DNA of 64,000 nt from Austropuccinia psidii (taxonomy: Eukaryota; Basidiomycota; Pucciniomycetes; Pucciniales; Sphaerophragmiaceae), in contig JALGQZ010000011.1 in the NCBI GenBank assembly GCA_023105745.1, positions 49,276,698-49,340,697 on the forward strand. The letters are read 5' to 3'. How positions within the stretch are numbered: the stretch's first letter is position 1; each line of letters begins with the position of its first letter. The position numbers and the translations under genes are program-made. Of the stretch, positions 1 to 12,586 are shown piece by piece. The notes under the pieces were generated by a model. The model made no database searches, was not told the DNA's origin, and saw only the letters and a program-made list of their open reading frames with translations.

Positions 1-2190
1 ATGAAAGCCGTCTCCTTTGGTAGCACTGTTAGAGGGTAAGTCAGAAGTGTCAGCATTTAGATTCTGATTCTGATGATTTTCTTCAAATGAGAAATTGAAA
101 AATGGCAACTGTAAAGAGGTGTTTGTAGAATTTATAGAGAGAGCAGGAAAGAAAGATTCATAACATTTGACATGCCTGCTTATCATTACAGCTTTATCCC
201 CCACTCTTAGAACCCAATATGCTGTCCTTTGATTGGTGTATCCTAGAAATATTCCCTCCCATTCTACGGGCTCAAATTTCCCTTTTATGTTGGCCTCTGG
301 TATTAGCACCCATGTTCTACACCCAAATTACCATAGCTTGTTGATTGGAGGTGCTTGCTTATTCCACAGTTAATAAGGAGTCTTCTATTGCCATTGCACC
401 ACATTTCACAGCATTGTTGCAGTTGTTGCGGCTTCTGCCCAAAATTGTGGAGATAGCTTTGACTGCAATAAGAGACAGCGCATCTTTTCAATGATCAAAC
501 AATTCCCCCTTTCCGCTATTCCATTATGCTGGGGGGTATATGGAGGGCTGATTATGTGGTTGATCCCGTATTCGTCTGTTAAATTTCTGAAATTATTTTT
601 TACAAACTCCCCTCCTCCGTCTGTCGTGATGTTCTGGATTTTTCTTTGCTGCTTATTCTCTGCTTGCTCTTCAAAATTGCAAAAATGCATGTATTCCTTG
701 TTTTTTAGCTTCAAGAATTTGATGTTGATTTAGCCTGTGCATTGGTCTATAATTATCATGAAATATCTTGCTCCACCAATTGAAGCGGTTTGTATTGGCC
801 CACATATGTCCAGATGGACATTTTCCAGTGGCTGTGTCTCTTTTTGAAAGGTGTGTTGAAAAGGGAGTTTTGGGAACTTACTCCTAGTGCAGATGTCACA
901 GGTCTCTTTCTGCTTGAAGGAGGGAATCAGTCTCTTTATACCCTCCTCATGCATGTTCCCCAATCAGTCGTGCCAGTCTTCATTTGCCATGTACAGACTT
1001 ATTGACCTCGGCAGTGTTACACATGTTTCAATTATTCCGCTGTTTGTTCTGCAGGTGAATGCTGCTTTATTGGCGTTGCTTAAGAAGACCTTGTAACTAT
1101 TTTCTTCATTTTTGATTGTTATTTGTCTGGCTAGTTGCAAAAGTGCCACCAGATTTGTAGTCAGATCTGGGATGTACAAGCAATTTTCAAGGACCGGATC
1201 TTTCCATTCTTGTCCATTAACCAAGCCCTCCCTTCTCCTGCTTCTCTCAAGGTTGATTTTTCACACCTGGTTGACATCGCCATGTTTACCCCATGACTTA
1301 AGTCAGTGAAGAACCACATGTCATTGAACATGTGGTTGGAAGCACCAGTGTCCAACACAATAGTACATGTGGATTTATTGGCCCATTTTGTTGTTGTCAT
1401 TAGTGCCCGAGCAATTGTTAGGTTGCTTTTTGGTTCTCTGTGTTGTCCTTCTGGTTGAAGGTTTGGATGCAGCTGCCAGCACTTGTTGGCTGGATGACTT
1501 GCTAGTGGGTTATGTTTCCCATCTCTACAGTAGTGTATTTTCTTTGAGCAAAATATCTCGCTGTTTAGTGCTTTGGAGATTGAGAGCTTCTTCTTTCAGT
1601 GAAACATCATGTAGTGGGTTCAGGATGGCATTGGGATTCCCCAGCGTCTCAGTGTTTGCTGTTACTTTTTCCACGATGTTGTGATATTCTTCTGGAAGTT
1701 TTGTTAGGATAGTGAAGGCTAGCGTTGGAGTACCAACTTCGACTTTGACAATTATTACTTTGTTCAAACATTGTCTGACTTCTGAGATAAAGCCTTGTAA
1801 ACTGCCATTGTAAGTAATTCTACAGAATCTCATCCAAATTCTAGCTTGGTTATTGAAATTGGACGATGCAAAGTGCTTTGTCAGCTTATTCCATAGTAGG
1901 TGAGCATTCTCCATTGTCTCATCATCATTGAAAATTTGAGTAAACGTATTTGAATCTAGAGTTCCAGCTATTAGATTTCAGGTTTCTGCATCGGCATCTA
2001 TGATCTTATTATCAGCTGCTGAAGGCCTGGTATCACTGCTCATGGATGGAAATGTTTCATTGACACAGTGTTGTTACAATTTCTTATGTTTTAAGAGCAT
2101 AACGATCCGCCTTCTCCATTCAGGGTAATTGTTTTCTGAGAGGGTTGGGAGAGGTCAACTTCTATTTTCGTTGTCAGCTTCTGATGTCAT
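1..2190 (-). pseudogene. Ty1/copia gag-pol, decayed, runs off left edge
   Basis: Reading from 2190 towards 1 gives the usual copia order. An ATG at 2190-2188 opens the gag N-terminus (a Leu-Ser-Glu-Asn-Asn-Tyr segment), and the gag capsid-like block lies at about 1914-1525. The protease motif Leu-Asp-Thr-Gly-Ala-Ser lies near 1350, and the gag-pre-integrase region at about 1224-800 has a Cys-x2-Cys pair. The integrase core has an Asp in LDICGP near 815, a second Asp in TDGGGEF near 620 and the Glu of HNGIAERGN near 525. The post-integrase part (GIFLGYTNQR region) continues to about position 1. Reverse transcriptase would lie outside the window. Stops and frame changes at about 1970, 1520, 1160 and 730 make it non-coding as it stands. 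The element would encode the virus-like particle proteins and enzymes of a retrotransposon. The matching LTR is at 2316-2736. Confidence 0.88.
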
Positions 2191-2315
2191 TATCAACTGT
2201 CCTATCCTTTAGTTTAAGTTGCATGTTTCGATTTTGAGACTGTAAATCTGATAAATTTTAACGTATAAACTAAAGATATATTTCAGTCACAAAGGATCAG
2301 TAAGAACAAAGAGAC

Positions 2316-2736
2316 TGTTAGAAATACCTAAATGATAGTACAACTATGATAATTAGTAATGAGACTGAGAATAACAGGGTAATCCCTTGACTTAATACTA
2401 GTAATAGAATACATACTTAACGAGAAGGTTGATAACAATGGTACAGCGTGATTTAAGAGGTCTTACCACAACACAGACACACAACACGTCGTAGGAGAGA
2501 TAAAAAAAATAAGAAAAGTAAAAGAATAAATATAAGGATTGATGTGACGAAATGATAGGAGAATATGAGTAGTACAGGTTTTTATAGCACACAAAGAAAT
2601 GGGTTCCTCCAGCTTTGTCTTAAGCTGTTGGATAGATATGACCGTGATTTGTCATCTGATGTGTGATTAGACACACTGATGAATTGTGTTTGATCGAAAC
2701 TGCTAGCTCATAGTGGTTTTACCACAAATATCAACA
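2316..2736 (-). repeat. 5' LTR of the copia element
   Basis: Read on the minus strand the block begins TGTTGATATTTG and ends TATTTCTAACA, the TG...CA form with extended TGTT/AACA ends typical of copia LTRs. Its length is 421 bp. It lies 125 bp upstream of the gag start at 2190, in the right orientation, and holds a TATA box. The partner LTR would be left of the window, so the target duplication cannot be checked. The ends are assigned by motif and position only. Confidence 0.62.
2579..2586 (-). promoter_or_regulatory. TATA box in the copia LTR
   Basis: TATAAAAA on the minus strand inside the proposed LTR, about 270 bp before its 3' end. It is the expected position for the U3 promoter that would drive the genomic RNA. 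Confidence 0.45.
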
Positions 2737-5700
2737 CTTTTGTGATTCTAGCTACTGCAAACAGAGTAATGAAATGAAAACTTTAGTTCTGCATTATAAA
2801 AATACTGATATTATTTTTTTACAACAAGCTTAGATAAAAAACCATTATATTTGATCTTGCTTCAATGAATTAAGATCAAGTATTAATATCTTACAAAATT
2901 AAAGTTGACCCTCCAATAAGATTTTGAAAAAATTAAACTTTGAATAAAAACTTTTAGTTGATGATAGAAATGATTAGGATATTAAACAGACCTCAATAAA
3001 AATTCCTAAAACTAATAGAATAGAGATATTGATTAATCTATATAATTAACCTTCCATCTATATATCATATTTCAAGTGTTATTTATAGCTTCATAATCAT
3101 AGGAAACCAATCCGAGATTGAATTTATTGCTAAGAAATTGGGGAAGTTGGAAGATCTAACTGAATAAATGACCCATAATAATAGAAGGATGAGAAATTAA
3201 AACAAATATAAATCTCACTAAAACTGTGGCTTTAACAGAATATTAGCATGAAAATAATTTTAAAATATCATCAGAAATTGAAATTCAATATATATATGAT
3301 TAGTTAAATTCAGTTAAATTCTGTGAAAGGGGTTTTAAAGAATAATTCTATTTATAAAATACTGAATATCCAACACTAATAAGGAAAAAAATATTTGATA
3401 TCATAGAAATATATTCCTAGTTTGAATTATTCAAAGCTATCCTTTCCAGTTTTCTAATATAGATTCGCGTTGGGGGAATTAATTTAAATGTAATTGTATT
3501 TCATAAATATAGTGGTTATTTGAATGTATATATATATAATGGCTATATAATTCATAATATTCAATAATTTGACTGCATCCTTAAATTATATCAATTTCAA
3601 TATCAAATAAATTAAGCTTTGAATGATTAAATAAATATTGAAAAAAGATATTGGTGTGATTTAAGCTTATAGGTCATTTCAAAAAGAGAATTTATATTTT
3701 GATTTTCTTAAAAATACCTCTTATAAAATTTCAAAACATGAGGTTATAGAATCTCATATCCGCCAAAACCTTACCAACATAAAGGAATAAAGATTTGGTA
3801 TTTATGATTTGTTCCTCGCTCATTAGTCTTATCTTGTTTTTTGAAATGTATTTTATAATTCCCCCCATTCCCCCTCCTCTTAGAGTTATAATTTGTGATT
3901 TAAAACATCATTATTAATTTTTTAGTAACCTATTTTATTACTAACTAGATATTTTTTATAAATTGACTTAAATATTTATTATATTTTGTTTTTGAAACAT
4001 GATTAATTGTACTCTTCATTTCTCACCTACTTTCTACTATTTCTGGTAGCTTTTCTAAACATTCCTTTCCAAAACAAATTGATCTTATTTCAAGGGAGAT
4101 ATTTCTTGAAAAGAACCCTTATTTATATGATCAGCTTACAAAGGCATTCAAAACAAAAGAAATTAATAAGAGACCCTGTTTTGAAATTTTTTATTCAATT
4201 AATTTCTGTTGAGAGACTATGAAGTAGATAGTATTATTGACTTTGATCTACATACTTTATGCCTAGAACGCTCTATATTTATCATGAAGTTTATTTTATA
4301 TATCAGGATGATGAATTTTCTTGAAAAACGTTATCATCGCTGAAATTTTGAAGATTTTGAACCTCCTTTTTTATAACTAAATTTCCTTATAATATCTAAA
4401 TTTGGCACATAATTTGAGCTTTTTTTTATTAGAGTGATTCTCCCAATTACTTCTTTTTTAACATTCAAGCCAAAATAAGATCTTATTATGAGACTTTATT
4501 CAAAAGAAATAGCCAAAATACTATTTCTTGGTGAGTTTGTCATTGGAATATCTTGATATAAACTGGAAAAGCTAAACCCAACCCTCTACTCTCTATCATT
4601 TTTATATAGTTGAGATAGGAGGTTCAGTCAGAAATTTGATGAAATAGTTTTCTTTATTTTTAAAATTTGAAAATCAGGGTTTTCAAATAAATAAACCCCT
4701 ATATTGAAAAGTATCAGTTTAAATTCTTATAGAATTCCCTATTCTGTTTGGTAAACAATTCAGTAAGTTTATCTACTCTGGCAAAATAGATTTCTTCTAA
4801 GCAATATTAAATACAGTTTGATTGCCTTAAACCTAGATATTTTGAATAGACTGATAAGCATCCAATATCATCTTTTCTATCAGATTTAAAATCTCCTTCT
4901 TTGCAATCTGTATTACCAAAACAGCTGTAAAATTAATTTTTCACAAAAAGTGTTATTCCTTGCATTATTTATATTATCAGCATGTGACTAAAAACCGGAG
5001 AACAAGCATGGATGGAAAAATACAATAAACCAATGGTAGAACAAAATACCACCAAAAATCAAAAAGAGCACAAATACCTCATAAATGGTAAAAAAGAAAC
5101 AAGAAAGTCACTCATTTTCAAAAATATAACTCCCATTGTGGGAGCCCCTCTTTTCTGGGATTAAATTGAGGAAGTACCTGGAGGGGGAAATGACAAGTAA
5201 CTAGTTTTGAATGGATAATAAATGCTTTAGACAAGGGGGAAAAGGGTGTATTTCTTTATCCTCCTAAAATACTGAACAAAATCCTCCTTGGAGCTGACAA
5301 AAAAAAGATAAAATTAGTAGCTGGCTGTACAACTGCAAAAGAAAAGCTTCAGCTTTCTCAGATAAGACCTATTCAATATATAATAGGAAATTTGATGTCA
5401 GTAATTTGGTTAATTTTTGAATTTTAATGCAATAATTTTCTGTATAATTTTTATCTTTAGTAAAATTGGGGTGAGTGTTTTCTTCTTGGTGATAAAGCTT
5501 TGATAAGATGGGTTATTCAAGGTGTTGTGGAAATTTTGATTAGTCTTGATAAAGGTAGCTTTGTTAAGGTGAAGTTGGAATAGATTAAACAGATTTTTTC
5601 AAAGGCTTGTTATTTTTTTAAGAGTGGTTAATAATAAGATAGAATTTCATTTGTTAAATTCAAGGGGTAAGGTTCTTTGATATTGGATATTTTTAAGGGT

Positions 5701-5824
5701 AATTTAATTCAAAAGTTTGAGATATGGTGTTATTGTTTTACTGGATAAAATATTTTAATAGAGTAGTAACCTTATATTGGGTATTGGATAATTTTCTTTC
5801 CTTTTCTTAACAAATATTTCACTG
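2737..5824. other. AT-rich stretch without a recognisable gene
   Basis: About 3.1 kb of very AT-rich sequence. The longest open frames (for example 4007-4222) are short, low-complexity and without recognisable motifs. The only structure I can support is a dispersed repeat at about 4985-5210, annotated separately. I see no protein homology on either strand. Confidence 0.6.
4985..5210 (+). repeat. dispersed repeat, copy 1
   Basis: This block resembles 20285-20500 in order and spacing. Both share a CAATAAACC/CATAAACC-AATGGTAGA segment, an AAAATACCAC segment, AAAGCTC/AGAGCAC runs, an ACTCA-TTTTC/ACATGTTTCC segment, and then a line about taagtcccat/taactcccat. It is probably a fragment of an unnamed transposon or LTR; no coding part is seen. 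The boundaries are approximate. Confidence 0.5.
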
Positions 5825-6222
5825 AGCTTTGTGAACCTTTGAGATATGACCACATACCCAAAAAGGTCACAAAAAATATTTAAAATAATTATACCTTAAA
5901 ACTACAAAAATGACATAAATAGGCAAAAAACTTGGTTTAACTTAAATTACAATTAATAAAAATGTGAAATAAATTACACAATTGGATTCCCCATGGTAAA
6001 ATACACATATACCATTTTTATGGCATATCTGTAAGGTCAATATTTAATGAGTTATAGGTAATAATAACTTATAAAAAACATGAATCCTTAAATATTTGAA
6101 ATACAAATGTAACAGCATGTTAAATAAATGGTACAATTGGATTATCAATGAAATTCCACCCATAAAACAATTAAGAAGCTAAGCTCCAAATTCAATACTT
6201 AAGGAGTTAAGCTGAATATATG

Positions 6223-8144
6223 TGTAAGATTTGTCTATGAAACTGATGATAATATTACTATTAATAAACAGTACCATGACTGTTCTTATGAAATATAATA
6301 ACAAAATGTTATTATAACCACAATCAAATAATTAAAGAATTATTTATTTCATGTTTTAAAAACTACTAGTGATTTTAACAGTGAGCAAGTAATTGTCTAC
6401 AAGAATCAATTACAAGAAGATTTTAATAATAAAACTTCTTTTATTAAAATAATAAAATTATTTTAATGTATAATTATCTTTTAAAAGAATAATTATAATG
6501 TTAATTCTGGAAGAAAACTAATTTTAGAGAAAAACTTTAAGAATTAAAAATAAATCACTCACTAATATTCCAAAGAGCTTATTGAAAGATAAGATAGAGA
6601 GATTTGATTTAGAATTGTGGATTTTAAGGATCAAAATGAATTTATAACAGTATTACAACAATATATAGTTTTATTCTATGATTTCACGTTTTTCTGATTA
6701 ATTCTGAAAGATTTGAAACACTTAAGAATAGCTTTAACTAATACTTACTTGTTGGTGATAATGATTTAAATGATAATAAGATGATGATGGGAAAAAACAT
6801 CAAGAGGAGGCCTCTTTTAAGTCAACAACAGCTCACAGAGGCGTGCCATGGAGCAAACTGAAAAACCAGTGAGTGAGAAGACAATAAAACTTTCTGGATT
6901 ATTGATTGCATTATCCGTTGTCATGTAAGATTATCATAATTACTTAATTGATGCTTTTATGTGACTACCAACCCCAATATGGTTAAGAATAAAAGGAGTA
7001 ACATCTGTAAATCTTCTTTTATTCTGAAATAATCATTGATTTCTCAAAGTTATCAATATTATTGGAAATTTCATCACAGGTTGTAATTACTGTAAATTTT
7101 TGAAGATTCAGGGTTTCACATAGAATAGCCAAAAATGGACTGTACGTAAACCCTTTAATTTTACTAGTAAAACAATAATTATTTTTAGCTGTACCATAGG
7201 TAATACAGTTCTCCATTAGTCCTGAAAGTTTCAGAGTGATTCATTAAGAATTGTATTTTTAATAAATTTCTGAAGTTTTTATATCATTTCTACGTAGAAT
7301 TGCAAATATCAGTTTTTAACTGGTTGCTATGAGGTAAATCAATGGATACAAGTCCAAAAAGGGTTTTAATTACTCTTTTGGGGTTTATCCATGGAAAATC
7401 ATTAAGAATTGACATGGTTACAGGAGTCTAAGTAGCTCTTTACCTCCTTGGCACGTCAAAATAGCAGGTTATTTGCTATTTTCTGATGATTTACTGTAGT
7501 TGTAACATGGTAACCAAGTTCCCAAAGTGTATTGGATTACCAATTAGGCCAAGATCAGCCATGGATCCAAGCTTTGGAGCTGTCCACGCCTCTGAGGCCT
7601 CAGAAGTTGGGTACCCTGGCTCTTTTTCATGTCTTTTGTACCCCTTGCCTATTTTTTACCTCAAAAATAGAAAATTAAGCTTCCAGTGATATATCCACTA
7701 TGGGTGTACCAAACGTCCATGTAAGAATACCATGATATTAAGTGCTCAAAACATGCATAACACTATTATTAGTGTATATTTAATATGGGATTCCTCACAT
7801 TCCCATTATTTTGGCGTGAAATTAAGAAAAACAAAAATTTTCACGGATCTTTTATGGGGTATTGATGATGTGGTATTGAAGTATTTTGGATATTACCACC
7901 TCAAAGAGTTAATTTGAGCTTATTCACTCTATGGAGCTACCCTAGGTGAATGTTTGTGTAGAATCCAAATATGGCCTTAATTCCATGGATTTACTTACTC
8001 AATAAAACGTTATTCATCTTTTCTGAAATTAAAAATAGTGAATTTTGGATATATGAATGACTTATGAGTTATGCATAATTCAAAATTTATTTTTAAGATA
8101 ATTGTGGCCTATTTGGGTATGTAAAATATACCTCAAGGCTCACG
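6223..8144 (-). repeat. solo LTR of the element B family nested in LTR A
   Basis: This 1922-bp block is absent from the matching point of the other LTR of element A (after 16894). It is flanked by the 5-bp duplication ATATG at 6218-6222 and 8145-8149. On the minus strand it begins CGTGAGCCTTGAGGTATA and ends AGACAAATCTTACA, matching the LTR of element B at 26044-28351. No internal sequence accompanies it. It is therefore a solo LTR, presumably left by recombination between two LTRs after a full insertion. The canonical first base T is changed to C. Confidence 0.92.
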
Positions 8145-8970
8145 ATATGCACTTTTTTGGTCAACGCATATATTCAAGGATTTTAGCTAATATCTTTTGA
8201 AATATACATGATAGAGTGATGAACCAAAAATACAGTCACCACGTAATTACTGTAGGAATAAAGAAATGAACTTTATTTAAAAAGTTATAAACAAGGTTAA
8301 AACCTGTAATGGATTATTGATTAAAATCAATAGAGCTGTTGACCACTTTGTTGTGACAGTGGTCCAAACTTAAAAAAGTAGACAGTTGGATTCTACTAGT
8401 TCATTAGTGAAGAATGATGTATTTGTTATTACAATATTCAAGGTATACCCCTTGAAATCATGGTTTGAAGTTTAAAATATAACAAATTTTGACAGAAAAG
8501 ATGAGTTACAAGAAAAATAATCAAAAATACCGTTTTAATTATGTAATGAAATTCTCTTGGAAGTGTAATAAGGAAATTCCAAGCTATCAGAATCCACTCT
8601 CAGAATAGCTGTAGTGTGTATAAATTAAAAGTTATTAATGATCAAAGTTTAAGCTTAAATTTGATCATTTAAGATCACTCACTGTAATCTTATTTTAAGC
8701 TTAACAGTCATATAAGTGATAAAACTGGTTAATACTACTAGAATATGATTAGCAATAATAAAATGCACGAAGTTTAGTCTTCTGCCTAGCCTATGATGTC
8801 ATCAAACTTAGAGTTATAGTGATAACTCTAAATAATGGTGTAATTATGAGGTAAGATGGTTTGATCATGATGTAATCATCACCAAACCTTAAAATATTGA
8901 TCAATTCTAGTAGAAAGCATCAGTAAACGTCTACTAGAAGCCTGCTGGACTCTAGGAGGAAGGTATCTAC

Positions 8971-8978
8971 TATAAATA
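8971..8978 (+). promoter_or_regulatory. TATA box of the element A 5' LTR
   Basis: TATAAATA, about 750 bp before the LTR end, followed by a pyrimidine-rich GAGCTCTTTTTACTCTG segment. In the 3' LTR the same place reads TAAAAATA (near 17720), so only the 5' copy keeps the motif. Confidence 0.45.
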
Positions 8979-9725
8979 GAGCTCTTTTTACTCTGTTTTG
9001 CCCTCAGACACTTACAAAAACATTAAATCATTAAATAGAAAGGTAATTTCTTTATTCTTTATATATAAAACTTTTATATTATTAAAGACCAAGGATAATC
9101 TTATTCTAATCATCTTCTCTGACGTTATTATTGCAATTATTTCTTTTTTTGTTTAAATTTCTCCTAAAAACCTCTATTCCACGTACAATCAAGAAAAATT
9201 GTAATTTCTCTTAAATTTTATTGTAACTACAGTTTAAATAAGTTGTATTTACATTTTTTGGTGTAAAATATTAAGAATTATGATATTAAGCATTAAAAGT
9301 AGGTTATTTCTCCTATTATAATAATTTTTCTCTATTATTACTTTAATAATTCTATAATGGATATAAATAGTATTTATATTAGTTTATGGCTTTAATATTA
9401 GTAATATTATTGTTATTAATTGTTTTTTATTCATAGGAACAGTTTTTTACGCCTTTATTATTTGTTGCTAAAAATAATAAAGTGCTTTTAAATATATTAA
9501 TTATCTTATATTAAGATATTTATTTATTATCTTATTTCTTTCCATAATATAAATTATATTATTATATTTATTTAATAATAGAATTATTTTTACACCATAA
9601 TTATAAAAATTCTTCATTATTATAATTATTTTTATCTTCTTTATTTCATTTATAAGGACATTCATATTAAAATAAGTAAAATATGAGTCATTTTTACTTA
9701 TTGTTTCATAGTCAAACCTTACATT

Positions 9726-9741
9726 TGGGGCCTGGCTGTGA
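9726..9741 (+). promoter_or_regulatory. candidate tRNA primer-binding site of element A
   Basis: TGGGGCCTGGCTGTGA begins two bases after the LTR end. Primer-binding sites begin TGG because they pair with the CCA tail of a tRNA. Element C has TGGGGGCCCAGCC at the same distance from its LTR. I cannot name the tRNA. Confidence 0.45.
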
Positions 9742-10233
9742 TATTTACTCTAAGAGACCTTTAGAAAGATTTTAATTGGGCTTATCAAATAATAAATTAA
9801 AATTATAATCATAATGTCATATAGCAATTTTATATTTATTTATTTTAAATACTATTGACGCATTTGGAAAGCAATTGTACTGTCTTACACGTGGTTTTTC
9901 ACATCCTTAGACTTGCAAGAACTTTCTTCAAGTGACTCCAGTAATTAAAAAAGCTATTTGATAAATCAAAAATAATTTTATATTAGAAATAAATTTTATA
10001 AAAGAATCATATTCATTTTTTTATTTTATATTTTAAAAACAAAAATATAAAAAACAAAAAAATTATAAATAAAAAACAATAAAAAAAAGTTATTTTTTAT
10101 TAATTTTAATTTCATTTCTTTATTTGTTTTCATTTTTTAAGATATAAAAGCAATTTTTATGTGGAAAATTGCTATATCTTACCAAAAAATAACACTTTTT
10201 ATATAAAAGACTTATATTTATTTGTCTTTTTTA

Positions 10234-11485
10234 GTGTTTGAAGACAATCCAACAGAGGACAAACAAACCACTGTTGAAAGATTGGTGGAAGAAACTTGTA
10301 AAAGTTCTCCAACACCAATAATCACTAAGAAAAAGAAAGCTAAGAAATTAGACTTTCCAGGACCCACTATTCAGGACTCTGAAGGTGAGTATCTCATTTA
10401 TAAATTGCCATAAGAAGAATTCCTGTTCTAAAATTCTCTTATTTCTTATTTTTCTTGAAATATGACTACCAGAAGAGGCTCCCAATACTCCATCCAATCA
10501 GATGGAGCTGGACTCAGAGGTAGAATTGATTCCTCAAAAGGGAAAAGGAAGGGAAATATCCCCAGTGGAACAGAATCCACACAAGGAAGTGCCTTATCCC
10601 AAAGGAAAGTCCCAGAAATGCCCATGATATCTGAACCAGAGTTAGAACTAAGTATGAGTGACGCAAACAGGTACAAATCACATTCAGAGGGCTCAAATAG
10701 ACATTTACATGAGCCAGTACAAACAGTACTACACAGTGTACAAAGACAAGGACTGGGAAGTGTTGCCCCAAATACACCAAGGGGTGATGAACTCCTGGCA
10801 CATCCTGAAAAAGTTCCTCAAAGAGGAGGAAATAGTGAGATACTCCAATGGATGGAATCCACTATCATCCAAACCTCAAATCAAAAAGATCAAGGGGTAC
10901 CATGCCAAAAAGAAGGAGGCAACCAAGGAAGAAGCCCCAGTAGCTTCTACCAGAAAGCCCCAAGTCAACCCACTTCCGCAAGAAGGGAAGAAGAACAAGA
11001 AAAAGAATTGGAGAAAACCATCTTCCCCAAGCTACAGGATTTCAAAAATCCAAAAGGATACCATGGACAATGTATTCAACATGGCCAGAACCTTGATGGA
11101 ATTCAAGGACAAAGAAGAACAAAGAATGAGACCACCTCATTTCCCAAAAGAAATACCCTTGTCCAAGGATGTTATAAATACCTTAACAGAAGTTAAAAAT
11201 ATTATATTACCTCTAAAAGAAAGTAAAAACAGTTTATTATATTTACAAGAAATACACAACAACTCATCTTCTCTAACAAAAATTGCTGTACAAAATAAAA
11301 CAGAAATTGACAACATTAAGTTTATTGTTGAAAATAATAAACCAAAGATTTTGATTGATAACACTCAAAAATCAATACAAGGACAACAAGAATTGTATAC
11401 ATACATAAAAGATATCAAAGATAAAACTTTGAAAATCAATTATGACGTAGGTATTGACAATCATATAGAAAAATTGAAAAACTAA
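10234..11485 (+). pseudogene. element A gag, N-terminal part
   Basis: An AG at 10232-10233 could be a splice acceptor that opens the first coding exon (about 10234-10384, acidic and Lys-rich, no ATG of its own). A GTGAGT donor at 10385 and an ACCAG acceptor at 10468-10472 would remove 88 bases. The main gag frame, open over 10658-11485 (275 aa), has a basic Lys/Pro-rich middle, a DNVFNMARTLMEFKDKEEQR segment, and a long Asn/Lys/Ile-rich tail that looks coiled. Element C encodes the same segments. A second frame is open over 10462-11196 (see findings). Gag would form the particle shell; the stop at 11483-11485 separates this part from the next. Confidence 0.7.
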
Positions 11486-11538
11486 GTATTTCTGTAGAAC
11501 GCTTTGAAGAAAAGACTTCATCACACCAAAAATTACTT

Positions 11539-12583
11539 TTGGACCATGTGGCAAAGAGTGATGAAGCAAGAATGCATCTGAAAGATGACATTCGAAGTGA
11601 AATAAGGCTTATCACTGAAAAAATGGATAAAATTAATGAGGCTAACTCAAATATGACAAAGTTATCAACCCCATTTTCTCACATAAGAAGCCCTGTTATA
11701 CCAAAAGAGGAATTAACCAACCCATGCATAACAGACTTAAGTCACCAAGACAATAACCAAGTCTTAATGAAGGAAGCACCTCAATTAAAAGAATGGCCAA
11801 AATTTACAGGAGAAGGTGAATCTGACCACATGTCATTTATCAAGACAATTGACATTCTACAAGAAGATTATGCCATACCAGATGATTTAATTACTGCAAT
11901 ATTAAATTCATTGTTTTAACAATCTGCAAAAAGATGGTATTATGGCATAAGACAAACAAATGGCAAAAACACCTGGTCTTGGTGGAAACAAGAAATACTC
12001 ACCAAGTGGGCTAATGATGCCTGGAGGTACAAGATTATTTGAAAAATCTGCAAAAAGATGGTATTATGGCATAAGGCAAACAAATAGCAAAAATACCTGG
12101 TCTTGGTGGAAACAAGAAATAATCACCAAGTGGGCTAATGATGCCTGGAGCTACAAATTAGAAAATGCTTTTGAAAATTCTTTCTTTGACCCAGACAAAG
12201 ACAAACCTTTAACTTGGCTCTTAAAACAAGCTGAAAGACTCAATGCATTGTACCCAGAAATGTCACAAAAGATGGTCCACATGAAAATACTTAGGAAATG
12301 TGGAGGAGAGCTAGAACATGCCCTAAGAAGCAGATGTATAGAACCATGCTCCACAGAAGAGTATATCAATGAACTAGAGGACATAGTGGCAAGAACGAAA
12401 ATTGGCAGAACTTTGAAGAAATTGAACATTAAAAGTCCAAATAAGCCATTTATCAAAAAAGATAAATCAAAAGAAGCTCTCAAGCCCAATACATCCAACA
12501 AGAATGAGCAAAGAAAATGCCATAAATGTGGAGGTATTGGACACTTAGCCAATAGCTGCCTCAAAAAGGCAAAGATTAATTAA
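11539..12583 (+). pseudogene. element A gag, capsid and zinc-knuckle part
   Basis: The frame 11539-11919 gives the start of the retrotransposon gag domain (EWPKFTGEGESDHMSF) and then a stop. A 124-bp tandem duplication follows, after which 12045-12583 resumes with KRWYYGIRQ, WSWWKQEIITKWANDAW and a CCHC zinc knuckle (CHKCGGIGHLANSC) near the end. The knuckle is intact with spacing Cys-x2-Cys-x4-His-x4-Cys. The knuckle would bind the genomic RNA. Elements B and C have the same gag without the duplication. The copy is frameshifted and cannot give one protein. Confidence 0.85.
11921..12168 (+). repeat. 124-bp tandem duplication inside element A gag
   Basis: The stretch beginning AATCTGCAAAAAGATGGTAT at 11921 recurs at 12045 with few differences through WSWWKQEI..TKWANDAW. 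The period of 124 is not a multiple of three, so the duplication shifts the frame. Elements B and C have one copy. Confidence 0.88.
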
Positions 12584-12586
12584 ATT

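Larger units (their letters stand above)
5830..9723 (+). repeat. 5' LTR of element A (interrupted)
   Basis: It starts TGTGAACCTTTGAGATATGA and ends CAAACCTTACA, matching the 3' LTR from 16491 (TGTGAACATTTGAGATATGA). The match is collinear over 5830-6222 and 8150-9723. Between these lies the solo LTR 6223-8144. The TATA box and the AT-rich R/U5 region lie in the second half. Confidence 0.92.

Noticed and set aside
12151..12564. Minus-strand frame of 137 codons in element A, and a similar one at 54117-54779 in element C
   Set aside because: Both are mirror frames of the gag gene, hydrophobic because the gag strand is Lys/Asn-rich.
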